Below are positions 35,031-46,033 of a DNA stretch of 64,000 nucleotides, in pieces. The notes under the pieces are model-generated. The model was not told the DNA's origin, ran no database searches, and saw nothing but the letters and a program-made list of their open reading frames with translations. The stretch comes from Burkholderia mayonis. Its GTDB lineage: Bacteria; Pseudomonadota; Gammaproteobacteria; Burkholderiales; Burkholderiaceae. Positions within the stretch are counted from its first letter, which is position 1. The number at the start of each line of letters is the position of its first letter. The position numbers and the translations under genes were made by a program. The stretch spans positions 2,666,001 through 2,730,000 of the forward strand of contig NZ_CP013387.1 in NCBI RefSeq assembly GCF_001523745.2. Direction: 5' to 3'.

Positions 35031-37475
35031 TCAATAGCCGCCTTCGCGCCAAGGCGAAGGCTTGGCAAAGAAATATCCCTGGCAGAAGTCGATGCCGAGC
35101 TCGCGCAGCATGCCGAGCTCGACGTCGGATTCGACATGCTCTGCGACGGTGTTGCAACACATCGAGTGCGCGACTTCGTTGATCGCGCTGACGACGCCGT
35201 AGCTCACCCGGTCCGACATCATGTTCGACACGAACTCGCCGTCGATCTTCAGGTAATCGATCGGCAAGTTGCGCAGATAGCGGAACGACGACATGCCCGC
35301 GCCGAAATCGTCCAGCGCGAAGCGACAACCGATCGTGCGCAGCTCGCTCATGAAGCGCGATGCGAGCTCGAGATTCTTCACGGCGATCGTTTCGGTGATC
35401 TCGAAGCAGATCACCGAAGGCTCGAGACCGGAGCTCAGCAGCTCGGCGATCACGAATTCGAGAAAGCGCTCGTCGGAGATCGACGCCCCCGACAGGTTCA
35501 CGTTGTACTCGTGGTACTCGCGCGTCCGCAGCGCGCTCAGCTTGTGGAACACCGTGCGGATCACCCAGCGGTCGATGAGCCCCATCAGCCCGTAGCGCTC
35601 GGCGGCAGGCAGGAACGCGGCGGGCGAGATGTCGCGGCCCGCGCCGTCTATCATCCGCAGCAGCACTTCCGCGCGCTCGGGGGTCTGCGAGTCGGGGCGC
35701 GTGTGGACGATCGGCTGCACGAACAGCCGGAAGCCGTCGGTTTCGAGCGCGGTCTTGATCCGCCGGCTCCACTGCACATCGCCGACGTGGCGCGCCTGCT
35801 GCAGGTCGCTCGGATCCGCGAGCTGGATGCGGTTGCGGCCGCGCTCCTTCGCGATGTAGCACGCGATGTCGGCGAGCTTGACGGCCATCTCGAGATTACG
35901 CGGCGCCTTGCAGAGCTCGAGCACGCCGATGCTGACGCTGACCGTGAAGCGCTCGCCTTCCCACAGGAACACGAAATCCTCGAGGCTGCGACGCAGCCGC
36001 TCGGCCTTGTTCTTCGACGGCCACGAGCCCGCGCCGTGCGGCAGCAGCACGCCGAACTCGTCGCCGCCGAGCCGCGCGAGCACGTCCTCGTCGTCGAGAC
36101 AGCTCTGGAAGCGCTGCGTGACTTCGCGCAGCATCGCGTCGCCCGCCGCGTGGCCGCACGTATCGTTGATCTCCTTGAAGCGATCGAGATCGAGCATCAG
36201 CAACATCGAGTCCGTGCGATCCTTGCCGGACGTCGCGTCGACGAGCGCGAGTTCGAGACGGCGCTCGAACTCGACGCGGTTCACGAGACCCGTCAGCACG
36301 TCGTGCGTCGCCTGCCAGGCGAGGCTTTCGAGGAACTGCTGCTCGCGCGTCATGTTGCGCAGGATCAGCACGTAGCCGATGTGGCCGTGCACGCGGTCGC
36401 CCATCTCGGAAATGGTTGTCTGTACAACTATCTTCGAATGATCGCGGCGCAACAGATGCACTTCGCGCTTGATCGGCGTGCGCACGTCGCGCGCCCAGAA
36501 TTCGTCGACAATGTCGACCGCGAGCCCCGTCTCCTTGTCGAGCAGCATCAGCACGCTCGACACGGGCGCGCCGACGCACGCGGCCGCCGAATAGCCGAGC
36601 AGCTGTTCGGCCGCGTTGTTGATGAAGTCGACGTTCTTCGCGAGCCCGACGGTGATCACCGCCTCCGCGACCGAACTCAGCGCGGCCTCGGCGAACGCCT
36701 CGCTGCGGTCGAGCGCGTACTGGATCGACAGCCGTTGCAGCGCGGCCTTGCGCGCCCAGACGAGCGCGAGATACATCAGGAACATCGACGCGGCGAAATA
36801 GCAGACGAGCAGCAGCGCGACGCTCGAGCGGAACTCGTCGCTGAACGCCTTCGAGAAGCGGTCGGGCAGCCCGGACACGCGCTCGTTGATGTCCCACGCG
36901 TGACGCTCGAGCTCCTTCACGCGCGGATCGTCGCGATGGCCGCTGCTGACGAGCGCGTGCAGCTGGCTCGCGACGTTGCGGAATTCCGCCAGCTCGACGT
37001 CCGCCTGCATCCAGCACTGCAGCGCATAGTTGATCTTCGCGACCCAGCTGAGCGCGGGCAGCAGCCACGCGGCCGCCGTCGCGTCGGTCGGATCGATGCC
37101 GCTCGCGATGATCGCCTCGCGCGCGGTCACGCGATCAGGCGGCTTGCGCTGCAGCGCGGTGCGTGCGAGGCTCAGGCGATACGGCTTGTCGACCGCGGCC
37201 TCGTAGAGCTGGTACGCATGCTCGTCGCCCGTCTCCGCGTAGCGGATCAGATAGATGACCGCGTCCTTCTGCGACTTCGACCACGTGCTCTCGCCGCCGA
37301 TGTAGACCCGCAGGAAGGACACCACCGTGAGACTCACGATCACAACGCACACGAGCACCGACACCATCAGCAGGATCGGCCATACGTCGAGCGCCGGCCT
37401 CAGTTCGGCCGTCTGGCCACTCCCGTCATTCAAGCCGAGCGCGCGTTCGCGCATGCTGGAAGTCCCGTTCATCAT
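35031..37475 (-). CDS. membrane PAS-GGDEF-EAL cyclic-di-GMP enzyme
   Basis: 814 residues. Two membrane helices (about 33-55 and 217-237) enclose a periplasmic helical sensor region. A PAS domain lies at 253-370 (FINNAAEQLLGYSAAACVGAP). A GGDEF domain lies at 385-545 with an intact RLGGDEFGV and MLDLDRFKEINDTCGHAAGD. An EAL domain lies at 560-810 with AEVLLRM (EVL for EAL), NVNLSG, FEITET, LDDFGAG, KIDG and GYFFAKP, so the metal ligands are present. It could make and degrade c-di-GMP; direction is not predictable. The adjacent HDO-like gene may be cotranscribed. Confidence 0.9.
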   Translation of the reverse strand: MMNGTSSMRERALGLNDGSGQTAELRPALDVWPILLMVSVLVCVVIVSLTVVSFLRVYIGGESTWSKSQKDAVIYLIRYAETGDEHAYQLYEAAVDKPYRLSLARTALQRKPPDRVTAREAIIASGIDPTDATAAAWLLPALSWVAKINYALQCWMQADVELAEFRNVASQLHALVSSGHRDDPRVKELERHAWDINERVSGLPDRFSKAFSDEFRSSVALLLVCYFAASMFLMYLALVWARKAALQRLSIQYALDRSEAFAEAALSSVAEAVITVGLAKNVDFINNAAEQLLGYSAAACVGAPVSSVLMLLDKETGLAVDIVDEFWARDVRTPIKREVHLLRRDHSKIVVQTTISEMGDRVHGHIGYVLILRNMTREQQFLESLAWQATHDVLTGLVNRVEFERRLELALVDATSGKDRTDSMLLMLDLDRFKEINDTCGHAAGDAMLREVTQRFQSCLDDEDVLARLGGDEFGVLLPHGAGSWPSKNKAERLRRSLEDFVFLWEGERFTVSVSIGVLELCKAPRNLEMAVKLADIACYIAKERGRNRIQLADPSDLQQARHVGDVQWSRRIKTALETDGFRLFVQPIVHTRPDSQTPERAEVLLRMIDGAGRDISPAAFLPAAERYGLMGLIDRWVIRTVFHKLSALRTREYHEYNVNLSGASISDERFLEFVIAELLSSGLEPSVICFEITETIAVKNLELASRFMSELRTIGCRFALDDFGAGMSSFRYLRNLPIDYLKIDGEFVSNMMSDRVSYGVVSAINEVAHSMCCNTVAEHVESDVELGMLRELGIDFCQGYFFAKPSPWREGGY

Positions 37476-37785
37476 CCACCTTGCCTCTGCCCCGCCACCG
37501 CGCCGCTTCGTCGCGACGGTTTCGTATTCCCCCGGCGCGCGCGAACGCCGGAAACAAACCGGCGGCGACCCGTTGCCGGTTCGCCGCCAGATGCTCGAAG
37601 CGTGGCCTGTCCCGCTGTTCCTTGCGGAAGTCTTGCGTAAACTGGCCGTCTTGCGCGCATTCGTCTGCTCGTCGCGTTACATATGACGCGTTTGCTTGAA
37701 TGCACGTGCGCGGCCGCCCGCGCAAGCGGCCGCGCAAGCGCGGGATAATCATACGATGCGCGGCGCGCCGCCGCTCAACCTTCTT
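37476..37785. other. intergenic region with strong hairpin
   Basis: 310 bp between the lipase stop and the start of the GGDEF-EAL gene, both on the minus strand. It holds the inverted repeat at 37708-37735 and should contain the GGDEF-EAL promoter. No gene is seen. Confidence 0.5.
37708..37735 (-). terminator. GC-rich inverted repeat after the lipase gene, possible terminator
   Basis: A perfect 10-bp inverted repeat GCGCGGCCGC / GCGGCCGCGC with an 8-nt loop lies 50 nt past the lipase stop. There is no T run after it, so if it terminates, it is not a classical intrinsic terminator. Confidence 0.35.
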
Positions 37786-39736
<1,951 letters not shown>

Positions 39737-39807
39737 TTGTCAGTCAACCTAAGTGTTTCAAACGCGCGCCAGCTGGATCGGCCGCGCTTCCTGCCCCACC
39801 TCGTCCG

Positions 39808-40206
39808 TCAGCCCGCCGTCTCCGCGACGCGAGCCTGCCACCAGACGAACAGCGGCGCACCGACGATCTCGAGTACGGTAAAGCCAATGAACGGCGGAAA
39901 CGGTGCGCCGAGCGACACGAGCGAGATCAGCCGGCCGATTCCGCCGACGAAGATCATCGTCCACAGCGCACGGAACAGCACGCCGTTGCGCTCGATGTTC
40001 GGGATCGTGTAAAACGCGCCGAGCCCAAGCCCGAACCAGACGCCCGCGTAGAAGCGCAGATTGCTGTCGAGCGTCGCATCGGCCGGCAGCGTGACGCCGA
40101 GCGACGCATACAGCGGATCGTGGATGCCCATCATGCCGAGCGCGCCAGTGACGACCGGCACGGCCGCGAGAATCGCGGTGGCGATTTGCAGAATGCGTTT
40201 GCTCAT
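39808..40206 (-). CDS. DUF4345 small membrane protein
   Basis: 132 residues, four predicted membrane helices: ILQIATAILAAVPVVTGALG, LRFYAGVWFGLGLGAFYTI, VLFRALWTMIFVGGIGRLISL, FIGFTVLEIVGAPLFVWW. The segment LRFYAGVWFGLG is the DUF4345 hallmark. Function is unknown. Its position 38 bp after the outer-membrane protein gene suggests a membrane role in the same pathway. GAGGG precedes the start. Confidence 0.8.
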   Translation of the reverse strand: MSKRILQIATAILAAVPVVTGALGMMGIHDPLYASLGVTLPADATLDSNLRFYAGVWFGLGLGAFYTIPNIERNGVLFRALWTMIFVGGIGRLISLVSLGAPFPPFIGFTVLEIVGAPLFVWWQARVAETAG

Positions 40207-40244
40207 CGTATGGTGGCCCTCGTTATTGGACGATTGACGACGTC

Positions 40245-41564
40245 TTATTGATAAAAAATGCCCAGGACCTGAACGCTGCTCGCTTCCGGCATCGCGCCGA
40301 AGCGGCTCCACGACGGTCCCGTCTGCCGCAGGAACTGCACGGCGACGTCGAACTTGTCGAAGCGGCGCCGCAGTTCCACCCAGTACTGCTGCCCCGCGCC
40401 GAGATCGAGCTGCGCGAAGCCCGTCAGATCGAGGCGGCGCATGAACACGTTGCGCCACGCGGCCATCAGGAACAGCCCATGCCGCGACGGCAGTTCCTGC
40501 GCGGCGATCGACGTGCGCACCGCGCGGCCCCACGCATACGGATCGCTCGCTTGCAGCGCGCGCCACTGCGATGCGGACGCGCCGCCGCTGTTGCTCTGCA
40601 GCTCGGCCGTCAACGACAGGTCGACCGGCAGCGTCCACGTGAAGCCAACCGCCGAGCGCGTGCGGAACGCACGATCCCGGTTGCCGCCCCCCGTCGCCGC
40701 GCCGATCAGCGACGGCCGCCAGCCGCCCGTCCATTCCGCGTACGCGACGACCGCATTGCCGAGCAGCACGCTCAGATTCTGCCCGAACTGCGGCGACTGT
40801 CCGCTCTCGCCATACAGCACCCATTGCGGCTGGATCGTCGGCGTGATCCGCTGACTGCCGACGAGCATCCAGCGATCAACGCCGTTCGTGCGCTGCAGGT
40901 CCGACGACGCGCGCGGATCGCCCGGCTCGCTGCGGCTCGCGAGCCGCGGCGACAGCATCAGCGCGATCGAGCCCGAGTCCCACACGCGCTGCGCGCGCAC
41001 GCCGACGCTGCCGAGCCGGTTCGTGTGCCGGCTGTCCGGATCGGGCGGCACGTCCACGCTCACAGCGCCCGCCTTGAAGAAGTCGGTCGGGTTGTAGCCG
41101 ATCGCCGCGCCGATGCGCTCGTTGATCCGGCCCGCATCGATCGCCAGCAACGGCGACGGCTTCCAGCTTGCATACGCCTCCTTCACGAGCATCACGTCGC
41201 GGTGCGACGCCGCGCCGGACGACAGCGGATCGAAACGGTCGAACCGCATCGCGAAGTTCACGCTCAGTGTCGGCGTCAATGCCTGCTCGAACTGGCATTC
41301 GATCGATAACTGATTACGCCACGATGAAGCAGCATCGCGATCGTCGCTCCAACGCACTGCGTCCTGCACGCTGAACTTCCACGGCCGCGCCGTTTCCGGC
41401 GCGGCGACAGGCGTCGCGTCCGCGAGATCGAGCGCCGCGTTCGTCGCGTCGTTCGCCGCGTCCGCGTCGCCGGCGGCCGCGGCGCACGCCGGCATCGCCG
41501 CCGACGCGACCGCCGCGACCGCCGCGACCGCGCAAATCAGGACCGCCAACGATCTGCGCGTCAT
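40245..41564 (-). CDS. outer-membrane beta-barrel protein of the lipid/polyketide cluster
   Basis: 439 residues. A signal peptide (LAVLICAVAAVAAVASAAMPACA) is followed by alternating strands ending with QVLGIFYQ. Segments such as RWSDDRDAASSWRNQLSIECQFEQAL and KEAYASWKPSPLLAIDAGRINERIG resemble DUF1302-like or general outer-membrane barrels found in lipid/aromatic transport clusters. It is probably the outer-membrane exit or receiving site for the cluster product. ATG 41564 overlaps the LolA-like stop (ATGA). The exact family is uncertain. Confidence 0.7.
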   Translation of the reverse strand: MTRRSLAVLICAVAAVAAVASAAMPACAAAAGDADAANDATNAALDLADATPVAAPETARPWKFSVQDAVRWSDDRDAASSWRNQLSIECQFEQALTPTLSVNFAMRFDRFDPLSSGAASHRDVMLVKEAYASWKPSPLLAIDAGRINERIGAAIGYNPTDFFKAGAVSVDVPPDPDSRHTNRLGSVGVRAQRVWDSGSIALMLSPRLASRSEPGDPRASSDLQRTNGVDRWMLVGSQRITPTIQPQWVLYGESGQSPQFGQNLSVLLGNAVVAYAEWTGGWRPSLIGAATGGGNRDRAFRTRSAVGFTWTLPVDLSLTAELQSNSGGASASQWRALQASDPYAWGRAVRTSIAAQELPSRHGLFLMAAWRNVFMRRLDLTGFAQLDLGAGQQYWVELRRRFDKFDVAVQFLRQTGPSWSRFGAMPEASSVQVLGIFYQ

Positions 41565-42343
41565 TGCGCCTGAAAGCGGGCCAGATAATCGCGTTGCAGC
41601 CATGCGTCCGGAATATCGCGCCACGCGTATCCGGAAAAACGCATCACAGTCACCCAGTTCGAGTCAAGGCCATCGATGATCACGGTTTCGGTCGGACGCT
41701 CGACGCCGAGTTCCGTCGTATAGCGCCGATAGAACGCGCTCTTCAGCAGCCGATCGCTTTCGGAATAGAACTTCGCCTTGACCGGCCGGCTGTTCGACGC
41801 GTCGAGCCACATCTCGATCCGATGGTACGTGAGGCCCTGGGCCTTGCCCGTCAGCGACAGCTTGTAGCAATGCCGCGTCTGCCGATCGCCGTCCATCACG
41901 TCCTCGGCGCCTTTCAGCTCCGCCTGATAGTCGTGCGCGAGATTGACGGTGACGACGTCGCCGTTCGCCGCCTGCCCGAGCAGACGCTGGTCCGGCGAAA
42001 TGCGGATGCTCGCCTGGTTCGCCGGATCGTAAAACCACAGGTCGTTGCCGTTCTTCAGCATCAGCTTGCCCTTGTCGCGCGCGGGCGAGACGAAGCGCAC
42101 CAGCGTGCGGAACGCGCCGCCCGGCGCGTCGGGCTTCGAATAGATCGACAGCGTGTTGCCGTCGACCTGCTTGCCGGAGCGGTATTCGGTCAGCGTCGCG
42201 GTCAGCATGAACGACTTCGCCGGCGTCCGGATCGCGTCGCTCTCCGCAAGCAGCTTCTGCGGATCGGGCGGCGTCTGCGCGCGCGCGAGCACCGCCGCGC
42301 CGAGACTCAAGCAGATCCACCATGTACGAAACAAGCGACGCAC
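41561..42343 (-). CDS. LolA-like outer-membrane lipoprotein-sorting family protein, GTG start
   Basis: 260 residues. The start is GTG 42343, preceded by GGGAGGTGG; no ATG fits. A signal peptide ending LARAQ is followed by the LolA_like (PF17131-type) pattern: LTEYRSGKQVDGNTLSIYSKPD, RFVSPARDKGKLMLKNGNDLWFYDP, MDGDRQTRHCYKLSLTGKAQG, YHRIEMWLDASNSRPVKAKFYSES (read as separate blocks). The fold is an open half-barrel that holds lipid chains in the periplasm. Together with a LolCD-like ABC transporter it suggests shuttle of a lipidic product to the outer membrane. Confidence 0.8.
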   Translation of the reverse strand: MRRLFRTWWICLSLGAAVLARAQTPPDPQKLLAESDAIRTPAKSFMLTATLTEYRSGKQVDGNTLSIYSKPDAPGGAFRTLVRFVSPARDKGKLMLKNGNDLWFYDPANQASIRISPDQRLLGQAANGDVVTVNLAHDYQAELKGAEDVMDGDRQTRHCYKLSLTGKAQGLTYHRIEMWLDASNSRPVKAKFYSESDRLLKSAFYRRYTTELGVERPTETVIIDGLDSNWVTVMRFSGYAWRDIPDAWLQRDYLARFQAQ

Positions 42344-42399
42344 GCTCCACCTCCCGATCGATTCGATCTTTCGTTGTTCAAACTGAAAATTGCCGCCGC

Positions 42400-43827
42400 T
42401 CATACGTAGCGCAGCGCGTCGACGATCGACAGCCGCGCCGCATGGCGCGCGGGCAGCCACGCGGACAGCCCGGCGACGAACGCGAGCCCGACGAACGTCA
42501 GCGCGATCAGCCGCCATTCGCCCCACACGCGCACCGTCAGCGCGACCGAGTCGATCCGCGCGGGCGGCGTCCACGCGAGCCCGCTGTGATTGACCGCGAA
42601 CGCGAGTCCGAGCGCGACGAGCACGCCGATCGACGCGCCGACGAGGCCAAGCAGCGCGCCTTCGCAGACGAACAGCGCCTGGATGCCGCTGCGGCGCACG
42701 CCCATCGAGCGCAGCGTGCCGATCTCGACGGTCCGCTCGAGGATCGCGGTGCTCATCGTGTTGCTGACGACGAACAGCACGATCGCGCCGATCAGCACGA
42801 ACACGAAGCCGAAGATCATCGAGAACATCCGGTTCGTCTGGTCATAAAACGGATTCAGTGCGGCGAAGTCGAGCACGTCGAGCGGCTGGCCTTCGAAGCG
42901 GCCGCCGAACAACTGGTCGATCCGTGCGCGTGCGGCGGGCAGTTGCGCGGTGTGCGCGAGCTGGATCTCGATCGCCGTCACGCGTGGTGCGTCACCGCCA
43001 TAGACGAGCCGCTGCGCGCGCGGCAGGTGCATCGCGAGATAGACGTCGTCGAGCTCCTTCACGCCTTGCTGCTCGGCCTTGACGACCGTGAAGCCGCCGA
43101 CGTTCGGCGCGCCGTACGCGTTCGCCGCGAGCACCTCGATGTGCGTCGCGCCGGCGCGCTCGCCGTTGCCCTCGCTCTTTTGCGCGTCCGCTTCGGCCGC
43201 CGCGAGCGCGATCACGTCCGCGGGCGCATCGGCTGCGGATGCGCCGGACGCCGCGCTCGCCGCCTCCTTCAAGTTGTCGCCATCGCCGCAATCGGGCACG
43301 TGCAGCGGCGCGCACAGATGCAGCACGCGCGCGACGCCGTGCCCGACGAGCGCCGCATCGGGCACGGTGCCGACGAGCGGATACGGCTTCGGCGCCAGCG
43401 GGAAGCCATAGTCGTTCCACTGCTGCATCCGGTTCTGCTCGTCAGCGATCGCACCCTGCGCGAGCACCGTGCGCGACACGCCCGCTTCGAAGTTGCCGGC
43501 GATCCCGCCGAACTGCAGCGTCGGCGTGATCACCGCGATCATCGTCGCGAGCACCGGATCATCGCGCAGCTGCGCGATCAGACGCTCATAGCCGCCGATC
43601 CCGTACGCGACCGGATTGCCGCTGCCGTACTGGTAATAGCCGTGCCGCTGAATCTGCAAGTGCCCGCTGCGCCGCACGAAATCGGTCTGCAATCCGAACG
43701 TGATGTCCTTGCTGAAGCCGCCGAACAGCAGGACCGCGCAAACGCCGACGATCATCGCGAGCAACGTCGTGATCGAGCGCCGCCGGTTCCGCTGCAGGTT
43801 GCGCAGCGCCAACATGAAGGTATGCAT
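42400..43827 (-). CDS. FtsX/LolC/MacB-family ABC transporter permease
   Basis: 475 residues. Helix one (SITTLLAMIVGVCAVLLFGG) is followed by a long periplasmic domain of about 300 residues, then three helices (FSMIFGFVFVLIGAIVLFVV; GALLGLVGASIGVLVALGLAF; RLIALTFVGLAFVAGLSAWLPA). The signature TVEIGTLRSMGVRRSGI sits on the cytoplasmic loop. Such permeases extract or push lipids/peptides across the periplasm rather than importing. It overlaps the ATPase gene by one base (TGATG). The large Ala-rich insert near residues 185-215 is unusual. Confidence 0.85.
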   Translation of the reverse strand: MHTFMLALRNLQRNRRRSITTLLAMIVGVCAVLLFGGFSKDITFGLQTDFVRRSGHLQIQRHGYYQYGSGNPVAYGIGGYERLIAQLRDDPVLATMIAVITPTLQFGGIAGNFEAGVSRTVLAQGAIADEQNRMQQWNDYGFPLAPKPYPLVGTVPDAALVGHGVARVLHLCAPLHVPDCGDGDNLKEAASAASGASAADAPADVIALAAAEADAQKSEGNGERAGATHIEVLAANAYGAPNVGGFTVVKAEQQGVKELDDVYLAMHLPRAQRLVYGGDAPRVTAIEIQLAHTAQLPAARARIDQLFGGRFEGQPLDVLDFAALNPFYDQTNRMFSMIFGFVFVLIGAIVLFVVSNTMSTAILERTVEIGTLRSMGVRRSGIQALFVCEGALLGLVGASIGVLVALGLAFAVNHSGLAWTPPARIDSVALTVRVWGEWRLIALTFVGLAFVAGLSAWLPARHAARLSIVDALRYV

Positions 43828-44528
43828 CAGCTTTGCGCCTCCTGCGCGATGCGGCGACGATCGACGATGCGGCCGTCGCGGATCTGCACGACGTCGTCGG
43901 CTGCATCCAGCACCTGCGGATCGTGCGACGACACGATGAACGACACGCCGCTCTCGCGCTGCATCCGGTGCATCAGCGCGATGATCGCCTGGCCCGTGAC
44001 GCTGTCGAGGTTCGCGGTCGGCTCGTCGGCGAGCACGAGCGACGGCCCCGCCGCAAGCGCGCGCGCGATCGCGACGCGCTGCCGCTGGCCGCCCGACAAC
44101 TGGCTCGGCCGGTGCGCGCCCTTGCCGTTCAGGCCAACCGCGTCGAGCAGATACGCGACGCGCGACGCGCGTTCGCGCGCGGGCGTGCGCGCCATCAGCA
44201 GCGGATATTCGACGTTCTCGTACGCGGACAACACGGGCAGCAGGTTGAACGACTGGAACACGTGGCCAACCTGTCGCGCGCGGAAGTCGGACAGCGCGTC
44301 GTCGGACAATGTCGCGGTGTCCTGCCCGGCGACGACGACACGCCCCGCGTCGGGCCGATCGATGCAGCCGATCATGTTGAGCAGCGTCGTCTTGCCGCTG
44401 CCGGACGGGCCGCTCAACACGGTGAAGCGGTTCGCGTCGATGTCGACCGACACGCCAGCCAGGCCGGTCACTTTCACGCTGCCGAGCAGATAGGTCTTGC
44501 TGATGCTATCGACGGAGACGATCGTCAT
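43827..44528 (-). CDS. LolD/MacB-type ABC transporter ATPase
   Basis: 233 residues. Walker A GPSGSGKTT, Q-loop FQSFNLLPVLSAYENVEYPL (LolD/MacB signature), [15 protein letters not shown], Walker B SLVLADEPTANLDS and switch His in VSSHDPQVL. It powers the following permease. ATG 44528 overlaps the monooxygenase stop by one base. The pair, with the LolA-like protein, looks like an export module specific to this cluster. Confidence 0.9.
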   Translation of the reverse strand: MTIVSVDSISKTYLLGSVKVTGLAGVSVDIDANRFTVLSGPSGSGKTTLLNMIGCIDRPDAGRVVVAGQDTATLSDDALSDFRARQVGHVFQSFNLLPVLSAYENVEYPLLMARTPARERASRVAYLLDAVGLNGKGAHRPSQLSGGQRQRVAIARALAAGPSLVLADEPTANLDSVTGQAIIALMHRMQRESGVSFIVSSHDPQVLDAADDVVQIRDGRIVDRRRIAQEAQS

Positions 44529-46033
44529 CACGCCTCTCCCGCTTGCACGCGCACGGCGGAAGGCGTGGCGGGCGTGGCGGACGCCGGCGCCGCGGTCGCG
44601 ACGGCCACGGGCCGCCCCTGCCGCGCCGCCACGCGCGAATCGGGCAGCGCGCGAATCAGCCGCTTCAGTTGCAGCCGGTAAGCGAAATGCTCGACTTCGA
44701 TCACGTGCCGCTGCGTGTCGCTGAAATGAATCCCGCCGTTCCAGTTCGAGCGGTCTCGCCGGATCAGCCGATCGATCCGCGCGGCCTTGCGCGGCGCCGC
44801 GTCGCGCGCGCGCAGATAGCGCGCGACGAGTTGCGCCTGATAGTCCATCAGCGGCCAGTTGCCGGTCGACGTCTGAAACAGGCCGATGAAGAACAGGTTC
44901 GGATGCGCCTGATCGAAGATGTTCAGATACAAGCGCGGCTGCATCTTGTCCCATTGCAGATACGACGGGTCGAGAAACGGAAAGCTGAGCTGGAAGCCCG
45001 TTGCGTAGACGATCGCGTCGATCTGCTCTTCGCTGCCGTCCGAGAACGCGACGCGGTCGCTCTTCAGCTCGACGACGTCCGGCTTCGCGACGAGATCGCC
45101 GTGTCCGAGGTGATAGAACAGCGTCGAGTTGATGATGAAGTGCGCTTCGAACAGCTTGTGGTCCGGCTTCGGCAGCCCGTAGTCTTCCGGCTGGCCGGCC
45201 GTCGTCAGGCGCAGGAGCCGCACGCCGAAGAAGCGCCGCGCCCACAGCGGCAGGCGCAGCTTCAACGGCCACTCGGCCCAGCGATCGGCAGGAATCCCGA
45301 ATAGAAATTTCGGCCAGTAGTAGTAGCCGCGCCGCGTGCTATGGAACACCGCGCGCGCGTGATGGACCGCCTCGACCGCGATGTCGCAGCCCGAATTGCC
45401 CGCGCCGACGACGAGCACCCGCTTGTCCTTCAGCACATCGGGCGTCTTGTACAGCGCCGAATGCAGTTGCAGCCCGTCGAAGCGACCCGGATAGTCGGGC
45501 ACCTGCGGCTTCGACAGATGGCCGTTGCAGACGAACACGCCCTTGTAGTGGCGCACCTCGTGGCCGTCGAGTTCAACGCGCCACAGCCCGCCGTCCGCGA
45601 GCGGCGCGACTTCGAGCACGGTCCGGTTGAACTCCGCGTGCTCGTAGACGCCGAAGCGGCGCGCGTAGTCGCGCAGGTAAGCGAGCGCCTGATCGCCGCG
45701 CGCGTACGTCGGATAATCGGCGGGCATCGGGTAGTCCGTGTATTCGGAGAACGCGCGCGAGCTGATCATGTGCACCGACTTGTAGATCGCGCTGCACGGC
45801 TTGCCGTAGTACCACGTGCCGCCGATGCCGTCTTCGCGTTCGATCAGATCGAATGCGATGCCATGCTCGCGCAGGTTCTTCGCCGTCGCAATGCCGGCCG
45901 CGCCGCCGCCGATGATGCAGTAGCGGTTGCTGCAATCCCGATTCGCCGACGCTGCCGTCGCCGCTGTCGGTTCCGTTGTCGCTTTCGTCGTTGTCATCGT
46001 TGTCGTTCTCTCACTTGTGCGGTCGCGTGTCAT
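44528..46033 (-). CDS. flavin-containing monooxygenase
   Basis: 501 residues (ATG 46033; ATG 45997 is also possible). FAD site IIGGGAAGIATA, NADPH site VVGAGNSGCDIA, and the FMO fingerprint FDGLQLHSALY (FxGxxxHxxxY), plus VYATGFQ. It uses NADPH and O2 to oxidise a soft nucleophile or a ketone, and by position it should act on the PKS product. The start overlaps the P450 fusion stop (ATGA), so it is in the same operon. Pro/Ala-rich tail (ATAAPASATPATP) after residue 480 is atypical. Confidence 0.88.
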   Translation of the reverse strand: MTRDRTSERTTTMTTTKATTEPTAATAASANRDCSNRYCIIGGGAAGIATAKNLREHGIAFDLIEREDGIGGTWYYGKPCSAIYKSVHMISSRAFSEYTDYPMPADYPTYARGDQALAYLRDYARRFGVYEHAEFNRTVLEVAPLADGGLWRVELDGHEVRHYKGVFVCNGHLSKPQVPDYPGRFDGLQLHSALYKTPDVLKDKRVLVVGAGNSGCDIAVEAVHHARAVFHSTRRGYYYWPKFLFGIPADRWAEWPLKLRLPLWARRFFGVRLLRLTTAGQPEDYGLPKPDHKLFEAHFIINSTLFYHLGHGDLVAKPDVVELKSDRVAFSDGSEEQIDAIVYATGFQLSFPFLDPSYLQWDKMQPRLYLNIFDQAHPNLFFIGLFQTSTGNWPLMDYQAQLVARYLRARDAAPRKAARIDRLIRRDRSNWNGGIHFSDTQRHVIEVEHFAYRLQLKRLIRALPDSRVAARQGRPVAVATAAPASATPATPSAVRVQAGEA

